Notes: a model not told the origin generated them from the letters alone. DNA of 64,000 bases from Rhodococcus spelaei (GCF_006704125.1 NZ_VIGH01000011.1:1-64000); one strand, 5' to 3'. Counted from the first letter of the stretch, positions 1-9,069 are shown. Program-made: numbers and translations.

Positions 1-57
1 AGGTCTCCTGTCGGTGTAGTGGGTGTCTAAGCAGCTCCACTTCACGACAGGAGACCT
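1..57. repeat. 13-bp perfect inverted repeat at the left window edge
   Basis: Bases 1-13 (aggtctcctgtcg) are the exact reverse complement of bases 45-57, with 31 nt between them. This could be the hairpin of a terminator for a gene to the left, or a piece of a mobile-element end. No transposase is visible to the right and no T-tract follows, so the role is open. Confidence 0.6.
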
Positions 58-354
58 TCGCTGTTCAACGACCAGCTACAGCGTGTCGTCGCAATCTCTC
101 AACCAACCTGCCTGGGCAGTACAGCTAGCCCTGAACGCACTCGCGCGAATTTGGAGATCGGTCCGTTCGACATCATTTATGCGTCGAAGGACGACAATGG
201 GGCCGTCTACTTCGTCGATGCTCCCTACTTTGCGAGCAGCACCAGCATTGGATGGGCGTACTCACCGAACGGAAAGCCCGCGGGCTTCGACGACTTCTCG
301 TCAACTCACATTGGCGGACCGTGGTACGAGTTCACCGCGGTATGGCGAACGTGA
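31..354 (+). pseudogene. orphan ORF fragment, possible gene remnant
   Basis: The frame is open from a stop at 28-30 to a TGA ending at 354. The second part (from a TTG at 151, 67 codons) has a protein-like composition rich in aromatic and acidic residues (Y, F, W, D), quite unlike the Arg/Ala/Pro-rich shadows of high-GC DNA. No ATG/GTG start with a ribosome binding site is present, and the local base composition is less GC-rich than the rest of the window. I do not recognise the family. It may be the 3' part of a decayed or transferred gene, or not be expressed at all. Confidence 0.3.
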
Positions 355-549
355 CGACCGCATCAGCAGTCGTTGGACCCCCACTCGCGCCCGAGCAAAC
401 TGAGATGTCTGTGTGTTGTCAAGCCGAGGAGTGTTCGAACGCCGGCCGCACTGATACTCGCTGCGGGTCGACGAGGAAGCTTCGACTCACGCCCGCGACA
501 CCGCGTTTCAATCTCGCGATTGAGCCAATTGTCTGCTTAATCTTGCGCA
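355..549. other. intergenic stretch before the CPBP gene
   Basis: No supportable gene. At its right end a TAATCT hexamer (538-543) lies 6 nt before the GTG at 550, which fits a leaderless promoter for the downstream gene. Confidence 0.4.
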
Positions 550-1371
550 GTGAATACGCCGAAGCACGAGGCGCCACCGCTCGGAATCACCGGTCGCCGC
601 CTCTCCTACCTGGCTTTCGCCGTGATCGTCGTCGCGTACCTCGCGATCATCAAGATCAGTGGAATGTTGATCGGCGGTTGGGCCGATGAAGACGACATCC
701 TGACCACCCGAGGGGTGGTCTTCACCATGCTGATCCCGCTCGGGCTTTCCGTGCTTTTCACCTACGGTGTCATCGCCGCGCTGGGGTGGTGGCGGCCGGT
801 GATGAAGGACGACCGTCCGGTCAGCAGATGGGTTTGGGTCGTGCCGGCGATCCTCCTCGGCGCGATCCTGCTGGGCATCAACTACAGCGCACTGTCGGAG
901 AAGGGCTGGCTGTTCATCCTCTGCCTCCTCATCGCCACCCAGTTCGTCGGCTGGGGCGAAGAGGGCATGTTCCGCGGCATCGGTGTGACGGTGCTGCGCC
1001 AACACGGCCTCCGCGAAGGGCAGGTCGCCCTGTGGTCCAGCCTCGTCTTCGGAGTTGTGCACCTGTCGAACGCCTTCACAGGCGGCGGCGCCGGCGCGAT
1101 CGCCCAGGCGGTCATCGTCAGCCTCGCGGGGTACTTCTTCTACCTCACGCGCCGTGTCTCGGGCAGCAACGCGCTCAATTCGGTCATGCACGGACTTTTC
1201 GACTTCTCGCTGCTCACCGGGGCCGCCATCCTGCTGGACCAGCAGGCGTACCTGGGTACTTTCGCGCCGCTGCTGGCCTACCCGATCCTGGCGATCATTC
1301 TTCTCGTCAAGCGGCGGAGTATCGAACCGGCCGACCGTGCCGGCGACGAGATGGTCGCGTCCCTCGCCTAG
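550..1371 (+). CDS. CPBP-family intramembrane metalloprotease
   Basis: A 273-aa polytopic membrane protein of the CPBP (Abi/CAAX protease, Rce1-like) family, which cleaves or processes substrates inside the membrane. The family motifs are visible: E137-E138-x3-R142, H171, and N210-x3-H214, the expected metal-binding and catalytic residues. About seven hydrophobic segments surround them. The start is a GTG with no Shine-Dalgarno site but with TAATCT 6 nt upstream, so a leaderless transcript is likely. It stands alone, convergent with the amino-acid permease on the other strand. The substrate is unknown; in bacteria this family is linked to prenyl-protein processing, bacteriocin immunity and secretion. 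Confidence 0.85.
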   Translation: MNTPKHEAPPLGITGRRLSYLAFAVIVVAYLAIIKISGMLIGGWADEDDILTTRGVVFTMLIPLGLSVLFTYGVIAALGWWRPVMKDDRPVSRWVWVVPAILLGAILLGINYSALSEKGWLFILCLLIATQFVGWGEEGMFRGIGVTVLRQHGLREGQVALWSSLVFGVVHLSNAFTGGGAGAIAQAVIVSLAGYFFYLTRRVSGSNALNSVMHGLFDFSLLTGAAILLDQQAYLGTFAPLLAYPILAIILLVKRRSIEPADRAGDEMVASLA

Positions 1372-1405
1372 CTGACGCCCTGCCGGCCTGGGGTGCTGAC
1401 GGACG

Positions 1406-2803
1406 CTAGTTCGCCACCCTGCGCCGCCGCCGAGCATTGAGCAACGACAGCCCGGTGATCACCAGGAACAGCACTGCCGTCGAGATCAGCTGATTACGCG
1501 CATCGGTGTCTGTCAGCATCAGCAGGATCAGGGCGCCCAGCGCGGCCAGCGTCAGCCAGCTCAGGTACGGGAACCCCCACATCCGCACGCTCAGTTTGCC
1601 CTGGGCCTCGAGTTGCGGGCGCAAGCGAATTTGCGAGACCACGATGAAGATCCAGATCACCAGCAGCGCCGCGCCGACCGCGTTGAGCAGGATCGACAGC
1701 AGTGAGTCGGGCAGCAGCCAGTTCAGCAGCACGGATACGAAGCCGAAGAACACCGACAGGATCACCGCGTTGGTCGGCACCCCGGTCGAGGACAGCTTGG
1801 ACAGCAGCGCGGGACCGTCGCCGCGGCGCGCGAGCGAGTACGCCATCCGCGAGGTGCCGTAGACGTTCGCGTTGAACGCGGACAGCAACGCCACCACCAC
1901 GACCAGTTCCATCAGTCCCGCGACGTACGGGATGTGTGCCTGGTTCAGCACTGCGACGAAGGGACCGCTCTGCAGCTGCGCCGAATTCCACGGCAGCACA
2001 AGCACCATGATCGCGATCGAGCCGATGTAGAAGACGCTGATCCGCCACACCACGCTGCGCACCGCAGTGGCGATCGAATGCTCGGGATCGTGCGACTCGG
2101 CCGCCGCGATCGTCACGATTTCGATCCCGCCGAAGGCGAACGCCACCACCAGCAGTCCGGCCGAGATGCCCGCGAAGCCGTTGGGCATGAAGCCGCCCTG
2201 ACCGAGCAGGTTGGTGAATCCGACCGGGTCGGTGTCCGGAAGCAGTCCGAACACCACCAGCACACCGATCACCAGGAACGCGACGATCACGGCGACTTTC
2301 AGTGCGGCGAACCAGAATTCGAACTCGCCGAAATTGCTGACCTTGGCGAGGTTCACCACGGCGAAGAAGGTGACGAACACCAGCGCGATCACCCACTGCG
2401 GCATGCCCGGCAGCCAGCCGTGCACGATCGCCGAGGCGCCGGTGATCTCGGCGCCGAGGACCATGATCAGCATGAACCAATACAGCCACCCCATCACGAA
2501 TCCGGCCCACTCGCCGATGCCGATCCGGGCGTAGTGGCTGAACGATCCGCTCGCCGGGATCGCCGCGCCCATCTCGCCGAGCATCCGCATCACGAAGATG
2601 ACGATCAGACCGGCGATCATGTACGAGATCAGCACGGCCGGCCCTGCCTTGGCGATGCCGACGCCGGTGCCGAGGAACAGACCCGCACCGATCGCCGAGC
2701 CGAGGCCCATCATCGTGAGATGACGGACTTTCAGCCCGTGCCCGAGATGCGACGTGTCGCCCCCGTCGGTGCTGGCGGTGGTCTTCGGCACTGCGTCGGA
2801 CAT
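1406..2803 (-). CDS. APC-family amino-acid permease
   Basis: A 465-aa secondary transporter with about 12 membrane helices, belonging to the amino acid-polyamine-organocation superfamily (GabP/CycA/AnsP type). The helix-1 substrate/sodium-site signature GSAIGAGLFLGTG lies near residues 35-47, and the hydrophilic N-terminus of about 25 residues is typical. The ATG is only 3 bp after the dapD stop, so the two genes are probably co-transcribed and translationally coupled. That pairing hints at, but does not prove, a link to lysine or diaminopimelate metabolism. The exact amino acid cannot be read from the sequence. Confidence 0.88.
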   Translation of the reverse strand: MSDAVPKTTASTDGGDTSHLGHGLKVRHLTMMGLGSAIGAGLFLGTGVGIAKAGPAVLISYMIAGLIVIFVMRMLGEMGAAIPASGSFSHYARIGIGEWAGFVMGWLYWFMLIMVLGAEITGASAIVHGWLPGMPQWVIALVFVTFFAVVNLAKVSNFGEFEFWFAALKVAVIVAFLVIGVLVVFGLLPDTDPVGFTNLLGQGGFMPNGFAGISAGLLVVAFAFGGIEIVTIAAAESHDPEHSIATAVRSVVWRISVFYIGSIAIMVLVLPWNSAQLQSGPFVAVLNQAHIPYVAGLMELVVVVALLSAFNANVYGTSRMAYSLARRGDGPALLSKLSSTGVPTNAVILSVFFGFVSVLLNWLLPDSLLSILLNAVGAALLVIWIFIVVSQIRLRPQLEAQGKLSVRMWGFPYLSWLTLAALGALILLMLTDTDARNQLISTAVLFLVITGLSLLNARRRRRVAN

Positions 2804-2806
2804 CGG

Positions 2807-3760
2807 TCAGTCGTTCGCGTGCAGTGCAGCGTTGAGCTCGACGCCGGTGCCCGCCTTCGCGACCACCTCGACGCCACCGGTGACCGAGTTGCGGCGGAAG
2901 AGCAGGTTGGACTGGCCGCTGAGGTCCTTCGCCTTGACGACGGTGCCGTCCGGGCCGGTGACCTTGGTGCCTGCGGTGACGTACAGGCCGGCCTCGATGA
3001 CGCAGTCGTCGCCGAGGGAGATGCCCAGGCCGGAGTTCGCGCCGAGCAGGCAGCGCTTGCCCACCGAGATGACCTCCTTGCCGCCACCGGAGAGGGTGCC
3101 CATGATCGACGCGCCGCCGCCGACGTCCGAGCCGTCGTCGACGACGACCCCGCCGGAGATGCGGCCCTCGACCATCGAGTTGCCGAGGGTGCCTGCGTTG
3201 AAGTTGACGAAGCCTTCGTGCATGACGGTGGTGCCGGCGGCCAGGTGCGCGCCGAGTCGGACACGGTCCGCGTCGCCGATCCGGACGCCGGACGGGACCA
3301 CGTAGTCCACCATCCGGGGGAACTTGTCGACGCCGTAGACGGTGACCTGGCCGCGGGCACGCAGCTGGGCGCGCACCAGTTCGAAGCCCTCGACCGCGCA
3401 CGGTCCGAAGTTGGTCCATACGACGTTCGCGAGCAGGCCGAAGACGCCGTCGAGGTTCAGGCCGTGCGGCTGGACGAGGCGGTGCGAGATCAGGTGCAGG
3501 CGCAGGTAGGCGTCGTGGGCGTCGATCGGCGCGGCGGCCAGGTCGGCGATGGTGGTGCGGACGGCGACCTGCGTGACCCCGCGGGCCTCGTCGGAACCGG
3601 TCAGGGCGGCCAGCTCGGCCGGGACATCCGCGCCGTCGAGGACGACGGTGCCTGCGTCGGCGAAGTTGCCGAGCGCGGGCTCGGGGTACCAGGTGTCGAG
3701 GACGACCCCGGCCGTGGTCACGTTGGCGATACCGACTGCGGATGCTCCCTGAATGCTCAC
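2807..3760 (-). CDS. dapD: 2,3,4,5-tetrahydropyridine-2,6-dicarboxylate N-succinyltransferase
   Basis: A 317-aa cytoplasmic enzyme that transfers succinyl from succinyl-CoA to tetrahydrodipicolinate, in the meso-diaminopimelate/lysine branch. It has the actinobacterial DapD layout: an alpha/beta N-terminal domain, then a left-handed beta-helix made of imperfect hexapeptide repeats from about residue 170 onward. The start is a GTG; TAATCT lies 8 nt upstream, suggesting a leaderless or nearly leaderless mRNA. dapE, the next-but-one succinylase-branch enzyme, is on the opposite strand about 1.1 kb away. In M. tuberculosis (Rv1201c/Rv1202) the same pair is adjacent; here a secreted-protein gene has come between them. 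Confidence 0.95.
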   Translation of the reverse strand: MSIQGASAVGIANVTTAGVVLDTWYPEPALGNFADAGTVVLDGADVPAELAALTGSDEARGVTQVAVRTTIADLAAAPIDAHDAYLRLHLISHRLVQPHGLNLDGVFGLLANVVWTNFGPCAVEGFELVRAQLRARGQVTVYGVDKFPRMVDYVVPSGVRIGDADRVRLGAHLAAGTTVMHEGFVNFNAGTLGNSMVEGRISGGVVVDDGSDVGGGASIMGTLSGGGKEVISVGKRCLLGANSGLGISLGDDCVIEAGLYVTAGTKVTGPDGTVVKAKDLSGQSNLLFRRNSVTGGVEVVAKAGTGVELNAALHAND

Positions 3761-3862
3761 GGACAGTCAGATTACCGGCAGCCCCGATTGAACCTTCACG
3801 CGAGCGCACTCGTGGAAGGCTGTGACGGGGGTGGTGGAGGCGTGCCGGAAGGACGTGGAGAC

Positions 3863-4783
3863 ATGCGTGGGATCAGGTTCGTACGCTCGACTCGGATCGC
3901 GGCGGCAGGTGCGGTGTTCGTCGCGGCCGCGGTCGCCCTCGGATCACCGACCGCGGCGGCGGCACCGGTGTGCCCCGGAGCAGGTCAGGCTCCGGTACTG
4001 GTCGGCCGCGCGCCCGGCGCGGTGATCGAGGGCGCCATCGTGGACGGCCTCGGCCGGCTCTACCTGACTGATCTGAGCAGTGGCCGGGTCCTGCGCATGG
4101 ATCACCCCGGTGCGACTGCGGTACCGATTGCGACCGTGCCCGCCGCGATGAGCGGGGGACTCGCCTGGGCGCCGGACGGCGGGCTGCTGGTCGGATACGG
4201 CGACGCCCGCGTCGTCGTCGGGGACCTGGCGCGATCGGCGGGGATCGTCAAGGTCGACGTCACCAGTGGTGCTGTGCATCCCTTCGCGGTCGGCCTGTCG
4301 GCGGCGAACGGACTCGCGGTGGCCCGCGACGGCACCGTGTACGCGACCAACGACTTCGCGTCCCTGGTCGGTCGGGTGCTGCCGAACGGCGTGGTCCAGC
4401 CCGACTGGGCGGTGCTGCCCAGCGCCAACGGCGCCGCGCTCAGTGCCGACGACCGCTACCTCTACGTCTCGCGCACGTTCACGAACCCCGGGGTCAGCCG
4501 CATCCCGACCGCGAATCCGGGGGCGCCGGAGTCGCTGGTGACGTTCGGCGGCGGCGACGTGTTCGCGGCGCCGGACGGTCTGGTGCTCGACGCGCACGGC
4601 AGGCCGATCGTGCCCACCGACATCTCCGGGCAGATCCTGCGGGTGGACGGACCGAACCAGTTCTGCGTGCTGGCGAGCGGGCTGCCGGTCTCGAGCGTGC
4701 TCACCTACGGAGCCGGGACGTCCGGGTTCTCCGCGGGACGACTCTTCCGGGCCGGGTTCGACGGCTCGGTCTACGAGATCTAG
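3863..4783 (+). CDS. secreted SMP-30/gluconolactonase-like beta-propeller protein
   Basis: 306 aa with a clear Sec signal peptide: Arg-rich n-region, hydrophobic run, and cleavage near TAAAAP at about residues 32-36. The mature part repeats motifs of the SMP-30/gluconolactonase/LRE beta-propeller fold, including GLAVARDGTVYATN and SADDRYLYVSR. The likely role is an exported lactonase or ligand-binding propeller; the substrate is unknown. The ATG at 3863 was chosen because the signal peptide begins right after it and a GGAAGGACGTGGAG stretch lies upstream; an in-frame GTG at 3842 is the alternative. A hairpin at 4792-4841 follows the stop. Confidence 0.75.
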   Translation: MRGIRFVRSTRIAAAGAVFVAAAVALGSPTAAAAPVCPGAGQAPVLVGRAPGAVIEGAIVDGLGRLYLTDLSSGRVLRMDHPGATAVPIATVPAAMSGGLAWAPDGGLLVGYGDARVVVGDLARSAGIVKVDVTSGAVHPFAVGLSAANGLAVARDGTVYATNDFASLVGRVLPNGVVQPDWAVLPSANGAALSADDRYLYVSRTFTNPGVSRIPTANPGAPESLVTFGGGDVFAAPDGLVLDAHGRPIVPTDISGQILRVDGPNQFCVLASGLPVSSVLTYGAGTSGFSAGRLFRAGFDGSVYEI

Positions 4784-4791
4784 GCGCTACG

Positions 4792-4841
4792 CGCCCGTGA
4801 GTCCTTCTGGCCCCGTAGAGGACCAAAAGGACTCACGGGCG
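4792..4841 (+). terminator. hairpin terminator after the SMP-30-like gene
   Basis: Arms 4792-4810 and 4823-4841 pair over 19 positions with one C/A mismatch and a 12-nt loop. No long T-tract follows. It lies between the SMP-30-like gene and dapE and directly precedes the dapE promoter hexamer. Confidence 0.65.
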
Positions 4842-4864
4842 GCGGAGCCGCCTACCCTGGCCGG

Positions 4865-5959
4865 GTGACCTCTCTGCCGCGACTGGACCTGCACGCCGAC
4901 CCCATCGACCTGACTGCCGCGCTCGTCGACATCCCGAGCGTCTCCCAGGACGAGGCGCTGATCGCCGACGTCGTGGAGGCGGCACTGCGCGAGCAGACCA
5001 CCGGCTTCGAGATCATCCGCAGCGGCAACTCGGTGCTGGCCCGCACGAACCGGGGCCTGCCGAGTCGGGTGATGCTGGCCGGGCACCTCGACACCGTCCC
5101 GATCGCCGACAACGTGCCCAGCCGGCGCGAGCGTGACTCCGCTGAGGGGGACGTGCTGCACGGCTGTGGGACCGTCGACATGAAGTCGGGCGATGCGGTG
5201 TTCCTGCACCTGGCTGCGACGATCGAAGACCTCGCACACGACCTGACGCTGGTGTTCTACGACTGCGAGGAGATCGCGGCGCAGTACAACGGCCTCGGTC
5301 GGATCGAACGCGAACTGCCGGACTGGCTGCAGGCGGACGTCGCGGTCCTCGGGGAGCCGTCCGGTGGCTTCATCGAGGCGGGCTGCCAGGGCACGCTGCG
5401 GGTCCGGTTGACCGCCAACGGGGTTCGCGCGCACTCTGCGCGGTCCTGGCTGGGGGACAACGCCATTCACAAGTTCGCTCCGCTGCTGCAGCGACTGTCC
5501 GACTACCAGGCTCGCTCGGTGGACATCGACGGCTGCGTCTACCGAGAGGGCCTGTCCGCGGTCCGGATCTCCGGGGGAGTGGCGGGCAATGTGGTGCCCG
5601 ACGCCGCCGAGGTCGACGTCAACTTCCGGTTCGCGCCGGATCGCAGCGTCGAGCAGGCGATCGAGCACGTGCGTGGGGTGGTCGACGGGCTGGGCCTGGG
5701 TTTCGAGGTCACGGACAGTTCCGCCGGTGCGCTACCGGGACTGTCGGCGCCCGCCGCCGCGGCGCTGATCGAGGCCGCGGGTGGGCAGTTCCGGGCGAAG
5801 TACGGCTGGACCGACGTGTCCCGGTTCTCCGCGCTGGGTATCCCGGCAGTCAACTACGGTCCGGGCGATCCGAACCTCGCGCACAAGCGCGACGAGCGTG
5901 TCCCCGTCGCGCAGATCACCGACGTGACCGCCGTCCTGCGCGGCTACCTCAGCGCCTGA
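4865..5959 (+). CDS. dapE: succinyl-diaminopimelate desuccinylase
   Basis: A 364-aa M20-family dinuclear zinc amidohydrolase that removes succinate from N-succinyl-LL-2,6-diaminopimelate, giving the precursor of meso-DAP and lysine. Metal and catalytic residues are visible: H74-x-D76, D105 in [10 protein letters not shown], and E135-E136. The Ala/Gly-rich lid domain lies between about residues 180 and 290. The start is GTG; TACCCT (4853-4858) sits exactly 6 nt upstream and no SD is present, so the transcript is probably leaderless. A strong bidirectional hairpin follows at 5963-6002. Confidence 0.95.
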   Translation: MTSLPRLDLHADPIDLTAALVDIPSVSQDEALIADVVEAALREQTTGFEIIRSGNSVLARTNRGLPSRVMLAGHLDTVPIADNVPSRRERDSAEGDVLHGCGTVDMKSGDAVFLHLAATIEDLAHDLTLVFYDCEEIAAQYNGLGRIERELPDWLQADVAVLGEPSGGFIEAGCQGTLRVRLTANGVRAHSARSWLGDNAIHKFAPLLQRLSDYQARSVDIDGCVYREGLSAVRISGGVAGNVVPDAAEVDVNFRFAPDRSVEQAIEHVRGVVDGLGLGFEVTDSSAGALPGLSAPAAAALIEAAGGQFRAKYGWTDVSRFSALGIPAVNYGPGDPNLAHKRDERVPVAQITDVTAVLRGYLSA

Positions 5960-5962
5960 ACG

Positions 5963-6002
5963 GGTTTCGGCCCCGCCCGGATGACCGAGCGGGGCCGAAA
6001 CC
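5963..6002. terminator. bidirectional terminator between dapE and the porin gene
   Basis: A perfect 14-bp stem (5963-5976 with 5989-6002) and a 12-nt loop, placed between the convergent ends of dapE and the first porin gene, so it can serve both. Confidence 0.8.
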
Positions 6003-6014
6003 TGTTGTCGGGAC

Positions 6015-6698
6015 TCAGCCGATGCTGAAGGGCTGACCCCACAGGGTGGTGCTGCTGGTGACGTTGTCGGTGCTCACCGAGACGGTCGCGTACGAGCGCG
6101 CCTGGGCGTAGCCCGCGCAGCCCTCGACGCCGATGGTGGAGTCGGCGTACGTGACCGATCCGCTCTTGCCCTTGAACGAGTTGGCGCCCGAATGCGACTC
6201 GGCGCCGAAGGCGTCGGCCTTCTCGAGATCGAGGAGTCGGACGCTTCTGGCCTGGCCGGGGCCGATGGAGACGGTGCCGCTGGACTTGGCGCTCGCCGGG
6301 GTCTTGGCGTCAGTGCCGTCCCAGTTCGTTGCGATGCCCGAATCGGCGCCGGCCTTGCCGCCGAGGGTCAGTTGGCACGCCACCACGTAGCCGGCGGTGA
6401 TGGCGCCGCCCTTGGCGTTCGGTCCGGTGACCTCGGCAGCCACCTTGCCCGAGACCCACACGTTGCGGTGCAGCGGCGTCGCGCCCATCGACGGCGAGAC
6501 GAGTGCGGATTCGCCGGTGCGGGTGATCGTGACGACGGTGCCATCGACCAGGGTCTTGGTGATGGAGCCGTCCGGCAGCGGGACGAGGGTGTCGGCGTTG
6601 GCGGCACCGACGGAGAGGAAGCCGAGTGCGACGGCGGCGGCCGCGCCGGAGGCGGCGATCTGCAGCCCGCGACGGAGGCCGGTCTTGCTGGCGTTCAT
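6015..6698 (-). CDS. MspA-family outer-membrane porin (downstream copy)
   Basis: A 227-aa MspA-type porin. These proteins form octameric goblet-shaped channels through the mycolic-acid outer membrane and admit small hydrophilic nutrients. The signal peptide ends with GAANA before D36. The mature chain carries MspA hallmarks: LVPLPDG near its N-terminus, RTGESALVSPS, and the C-terminal GQPFSIG. It lies 100 bp downstream of a second porin gene on the same strand with a hairpin (6743-6782) between, so its expression may depend on read-through. A purine-rich ribosome binding site (gaaaggga) precedes the ATG. Confidence 0.88.
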   Translation of the reverse strand: MNASKTGLRRGLQIAASGAAAAVALGFLSVGAANADTLVPLPDGSITKTLVDGTVVTITRTGESALVSPSMGATPLHRNVWVSGKVAAEVTGPNAKGGAITAGYVVACQLTLGGKAGADSGIATNWDGTDAKTPASAKSSGTVSIGPGQARSVRLLDLEKADAFGAESHSGANSFKGKSGSVTYADSTIGVEGCAGYAQARSYATVSVSTDNVTSSTTLWGQPFSIG

Positions 6699-6742
6699 GA
6701 ATTCCCTTTCAGGGGATCAGGTTTCAGGATCGGTGTGGGACT

Positions 6743-6782
6743 GTGCGCGCCGTTCACCCCGGTGGGGGTGAATCGCGCGCAC
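6743..6782 (-). terminator. hairpin between the two porin genes
   Basis: Nested pairing: 6743-6749 with 6776-6782, and 6753-6760 with 6764-6771, with short internal mismatches. There is no T-tract. It could be a leaky terminator or mRNA-stability element setting the ratio of the two porins. Confidence 0.5.
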
Positions 6783-6798
6783 GGGCGCCGGAGGCGCG

Positions 6799-7470
6799 TC
6801 AGCCGATGCTGAAGGGCTGGCCGTAGAGGGTGGTCTTGGAGTAGTTGTCGCCGACGATCTCCACCACGGTGTAGGACCGGGCCTGGGCGTAGCCGCCGCA
6901 GTTCTGGATCTCGAGCTGGGTGTCCTGGTACTGGACCGAGTACGTGCCGTTCTTCTTGATGTCCTTGCCGGTGACGCTGACGAACTTGACCTGGCCGGCG
7001 GAGACCGGGACCGACAGCGATCCGGACAGCGACGGACCGTTCAGGTCCATGCTCGCGCCGAGCGATCCGCCGAGGCCGGTGATGTCGACCTGGCAGCCGA
7101 TGATGTAGCCGGTGTTGATGCGGGAGACACCGTGGGTCGAGGAGTTGTTGGTGCCGGGGGCGTTCGCCGCGCCGTTGGTCGGTCCGGCCTCGGTCTCCTT
7201 CGCGATGCCGGTGACCTCGGCGGTGACGGTGCCCGACACCCAGGCGGTGCGGCCCGCACCGTTTGCGGCCAGCGACGGGGAGATGAGCGCGCTCTCGCCG
7301 GTACGGGTGACGACGGCGCCCGGCGCCGACTTCTGGCCATCGGGCAGCGGGACGAAGGTGTCGGCGTTGGCCGCGCCGGTGGACATCAGGCCGATCGCCA
7401 CGGCGGCTGCGGCGCCGACGCCCGCGGCACGGGCGATGCGCCGACGGTCGAACACGCTCTTCTTGGTCAT
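6799..7470 (-). CDS. MspA-family outer-membrane porin (upstream copy)
   Basis: 223 aa, paralogous to the following gene. The signal peptide ends GAANA before D37; the mature part shares FVPLPDGQ, RTGESALISPS, the AQARSYTVVE strand region and the same C-terminal GQPFSIG. It differs from its neighbour in the middle (residues about 95-120), in a Gly/Asn/Thr-rich stretch that may lie in a loop. As first gene of the pair it probably carries the promoter in the 225-bp region 7471-7695. GAGGGG precedes the ATG as ribosome binding site. Confidence 0.88.
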   Translation of the reverse strand: MTKKSVFDRRRIARAAGVGAAAAVAIGLMSTGAANADTFVPLPDGQKSAPGAVVTRTGESALISPSLAANGAGRTAWVSGTVTAEVTGIAKETEAGPTNGAANAPGTNNSSTHGVSRINTGYIIGCQVDITGLGGSLGASMDLNGPSLSGSLSVPVSAGQVKFVSVTGKDIKKNGTYSVQYQDTQLEIQNCGGYAQARSYTVVEIVGDNYSKTTLYGQPFSIG

Positions 7471-7695
7471 GGGAACCCCTCACACGTCTTCGGTTCGACG
7501 ACCTCGGCCGCCGAGAATAGTGCGGCACCCGGCCGCACGGATGACAAGTTAGTGAAGGCTAAATTCATTTGCAATTGCTAACCATTGGCTTTATCAGGTG
7601 ATGAACATCACCGACGGGTCGGGTGGTCGACACTGCCGCACGGCGAGGTCGCGGTGTGGGCGAAGTGTCCCCGGCGACCAGCTAGCCTTGCCGCC
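7471..7695. other. divergent intergenic region, porin and LOG genes
   Basis: No gene. It contains an AT-rich patch around 7545-7605, where the porin promoter is most likely, and TAGCCT at 7683-7688, which lies 7 nt before the ATG of the LOG-family gene. Confidence 0.4.
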
Positions 7696-8520
7696 ATGGC
7701 ACCCGACAAGACGCCCGGACGGCCCGCGAAGCGCAGCACCGCCAAGCGGGGCAGCGCCTCGGTCAAACATCGCGGCCCGATCCTGCTGCGTCGCGACCGC
7801 AAGGCGGACACCAGCACCACCGACCAGCGGTTGCTCGACCAGCGTGGCCCGACCGACTGGGTGCACACCGATCCGTGGCGGGTGCTGCGCATCCAGAGTG
7901 AGTTCGTCGAGGGTTTCGGCGCGCTCGCGGAGGTGCCCCGTGCGGTTACCGTGTTCGGCTCCGCGCGCACCGCGGAGGACCATCCCGAGTACGCCTCCGG
8001 CCGCGCGCTCGGTGCTGCCCTGGCCGAGGCCGGCTATGCCGTGATCACCGGCGGCGGCCCCGGCGTGATGGAAGCCGCCAATCGCGGCGCCAGCGAATCG
8101 GGTGGCTACTCCATCGGTCTCGGCATCGAGTTGCCGTTCGAGCAGGGCCTCAACGAGTGGGTCGACCTCGGGATCAACTTCCGCTACTTCTTCGCGCGCA
8201 AGACGATGTTCGTCAAGTACTCCCAGGCATTCATCTGCCTACCCGGCGGATTCGGCACGCTCGACGAGCTGTTCGAGGCGCTCACCCTGGTGCAGACCCG
8301 AAAGGTCACCCGGTTCCCGATCGTGCTGTTCGGGACGGAGTACTGGTCGGGGCTGCTCGACTGGATCACGACCACGCTGGTCGAGAGCGGCAAGATCTCG
8401 GAGGCCGACGTGGAGTTGCTGCACGTCACCGACAGCGTCGACGAGGCCGTGCGGATCGTCGTCGAGTCCCAGCACGGCGTCGACGCGGCGGCGCTGATGG
8501 GCACCGAGGAGGAGTGGTGA
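7696..8520 (+). CDS. LOG-family (TIGR00730) protein, long form
   Basis: 274 aa. A basic, probably disordered N-terminus of about 40 residues is followed by the LOG/lysine-decarboxylase-like Rossmann fold: GGGPGVMEAANRGA from residue 119 and PGGFGTLDE from about 183. LOG proteins hydrolyse cytokinin riboside monophosphates or other nucleotides to base plus ribose-5-phosphate; the substrate here is not known. The ATG at 7696 was chosen because TAGCCT lies 7 nt upstream (leaderless pattern); a longer frame from 7585 has no support. It overlaps the next gene at GTGGTGA, so the two LOG paralogues are coupled. Confidence 0.88.
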   Translation: MAPDKTPGRPAKRSTAKRGSASVKHRGPILLRRDRKADTSTTDQRLLDQRGPTDWVHTDPWRVLRIQSEFVEGFGALAEVPRAVTVFGSARTAEDHPEYASGRALGAALAEAGYAVITGGGPGVMEAANRGASESGGYSIGLGIELPFEQGLNEWVDLGINFRYFFARKTMFVKYSQAFICLPGGFGTLDELFEALTLVQTRKVTRFPIVLFGTEYWSGLLDWITTTLVESGKISEADVELLHVTDSVDEAVRIVVESQHGVDAAALMGTEEEW

Positions 8521-9065
8521 CCGAGCGACCGGTCGCGGTCTGCGTGTACTGCGCCTCGGGTCCGGTCGACGACTCCTACCTCGCGCTCGCGGCGCGTGTC
8601 GGCGCCGAGATCGGCATCCGCGGAATGCAACTCGTCTCCGGCGGCGGCAACGTCTCGATGATGGGTGCGGTGGCCACCGCGGCGCGTGAGGCCGGCGCCT
8701 GGACCATCGGCGTGATTCCGAAGGCGTTGGTGCACAAGGAGGTTGCGGACACCGATGCCGACGAGCTGATCGTCACCGACACCATGCGTCAGCGCAAGCA
8801 GATCATGGAGGACCGGGCCGACGCCTTCATCGCGCTGCCCGGCGGGATCGGCACGCTCGAGGAACTGTTCGAGACGTGGACCGCGGGATACCTCGGCATG
8901 CACGACAAGCCGATGGTGCTGCTCGACCCGGTCGGCCACTACACCGGACTGCTGCACTGGCTCGACGGACTGCGCGACGGCGGCTTCGTGCAGCAGCGGG
9001 CGCTCGATGCGCTGGTGGTGACCGCGGACGTCGGCGCTGCGCTCGACGCCTGCATGCCACGATAG
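8517..9065 (+). CDS. LOG-family nucleotide 5'-monophosphate phosphoribohydrolase, short form
   Basis: A 182-aa LOG protein close in size to characterised phosphoribohydrolases and to M. tuberculosis Rv1205. Motifs: CVYCASG at residues 8-14, SGGGNVSMMGAVA, and PGGIGTLEE from about 108. It starts with a GTG that overlaps the stop of the preceding LOG gene and ends 4 bp before folP2, so it belongs to a tight cluster. Its catalytic motif is intact and this copy is the better candidate for the canonical enzyme. Confidence 0.9.
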   Translation: MTERPVAVCVYCASGPVDDSYLALAARVGAEIGIRGMQLVSGGGNVSMMGAVATAAREAGAWTIGVIPKALVHKEVADTDADELIVTDTMRQRKQIMEDRADAFIALPGGIGTLEELFETWTAGYLGMHDKPMVLLDPVGHYTGLLHWLDGLRDGGFVQQRALDALVVTADVGAALDACMPR

Positions 9066-9069
9066 GGCT

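Noticed and set aside
1934-4783. 949-codon open frame on the + strand over the permease and dapD
   Set aside because: It is antisense to clear genes and its product is Asp/Arg/Gly/His-rich shadow sequence; only its last part (3863-4783) is a real gene.
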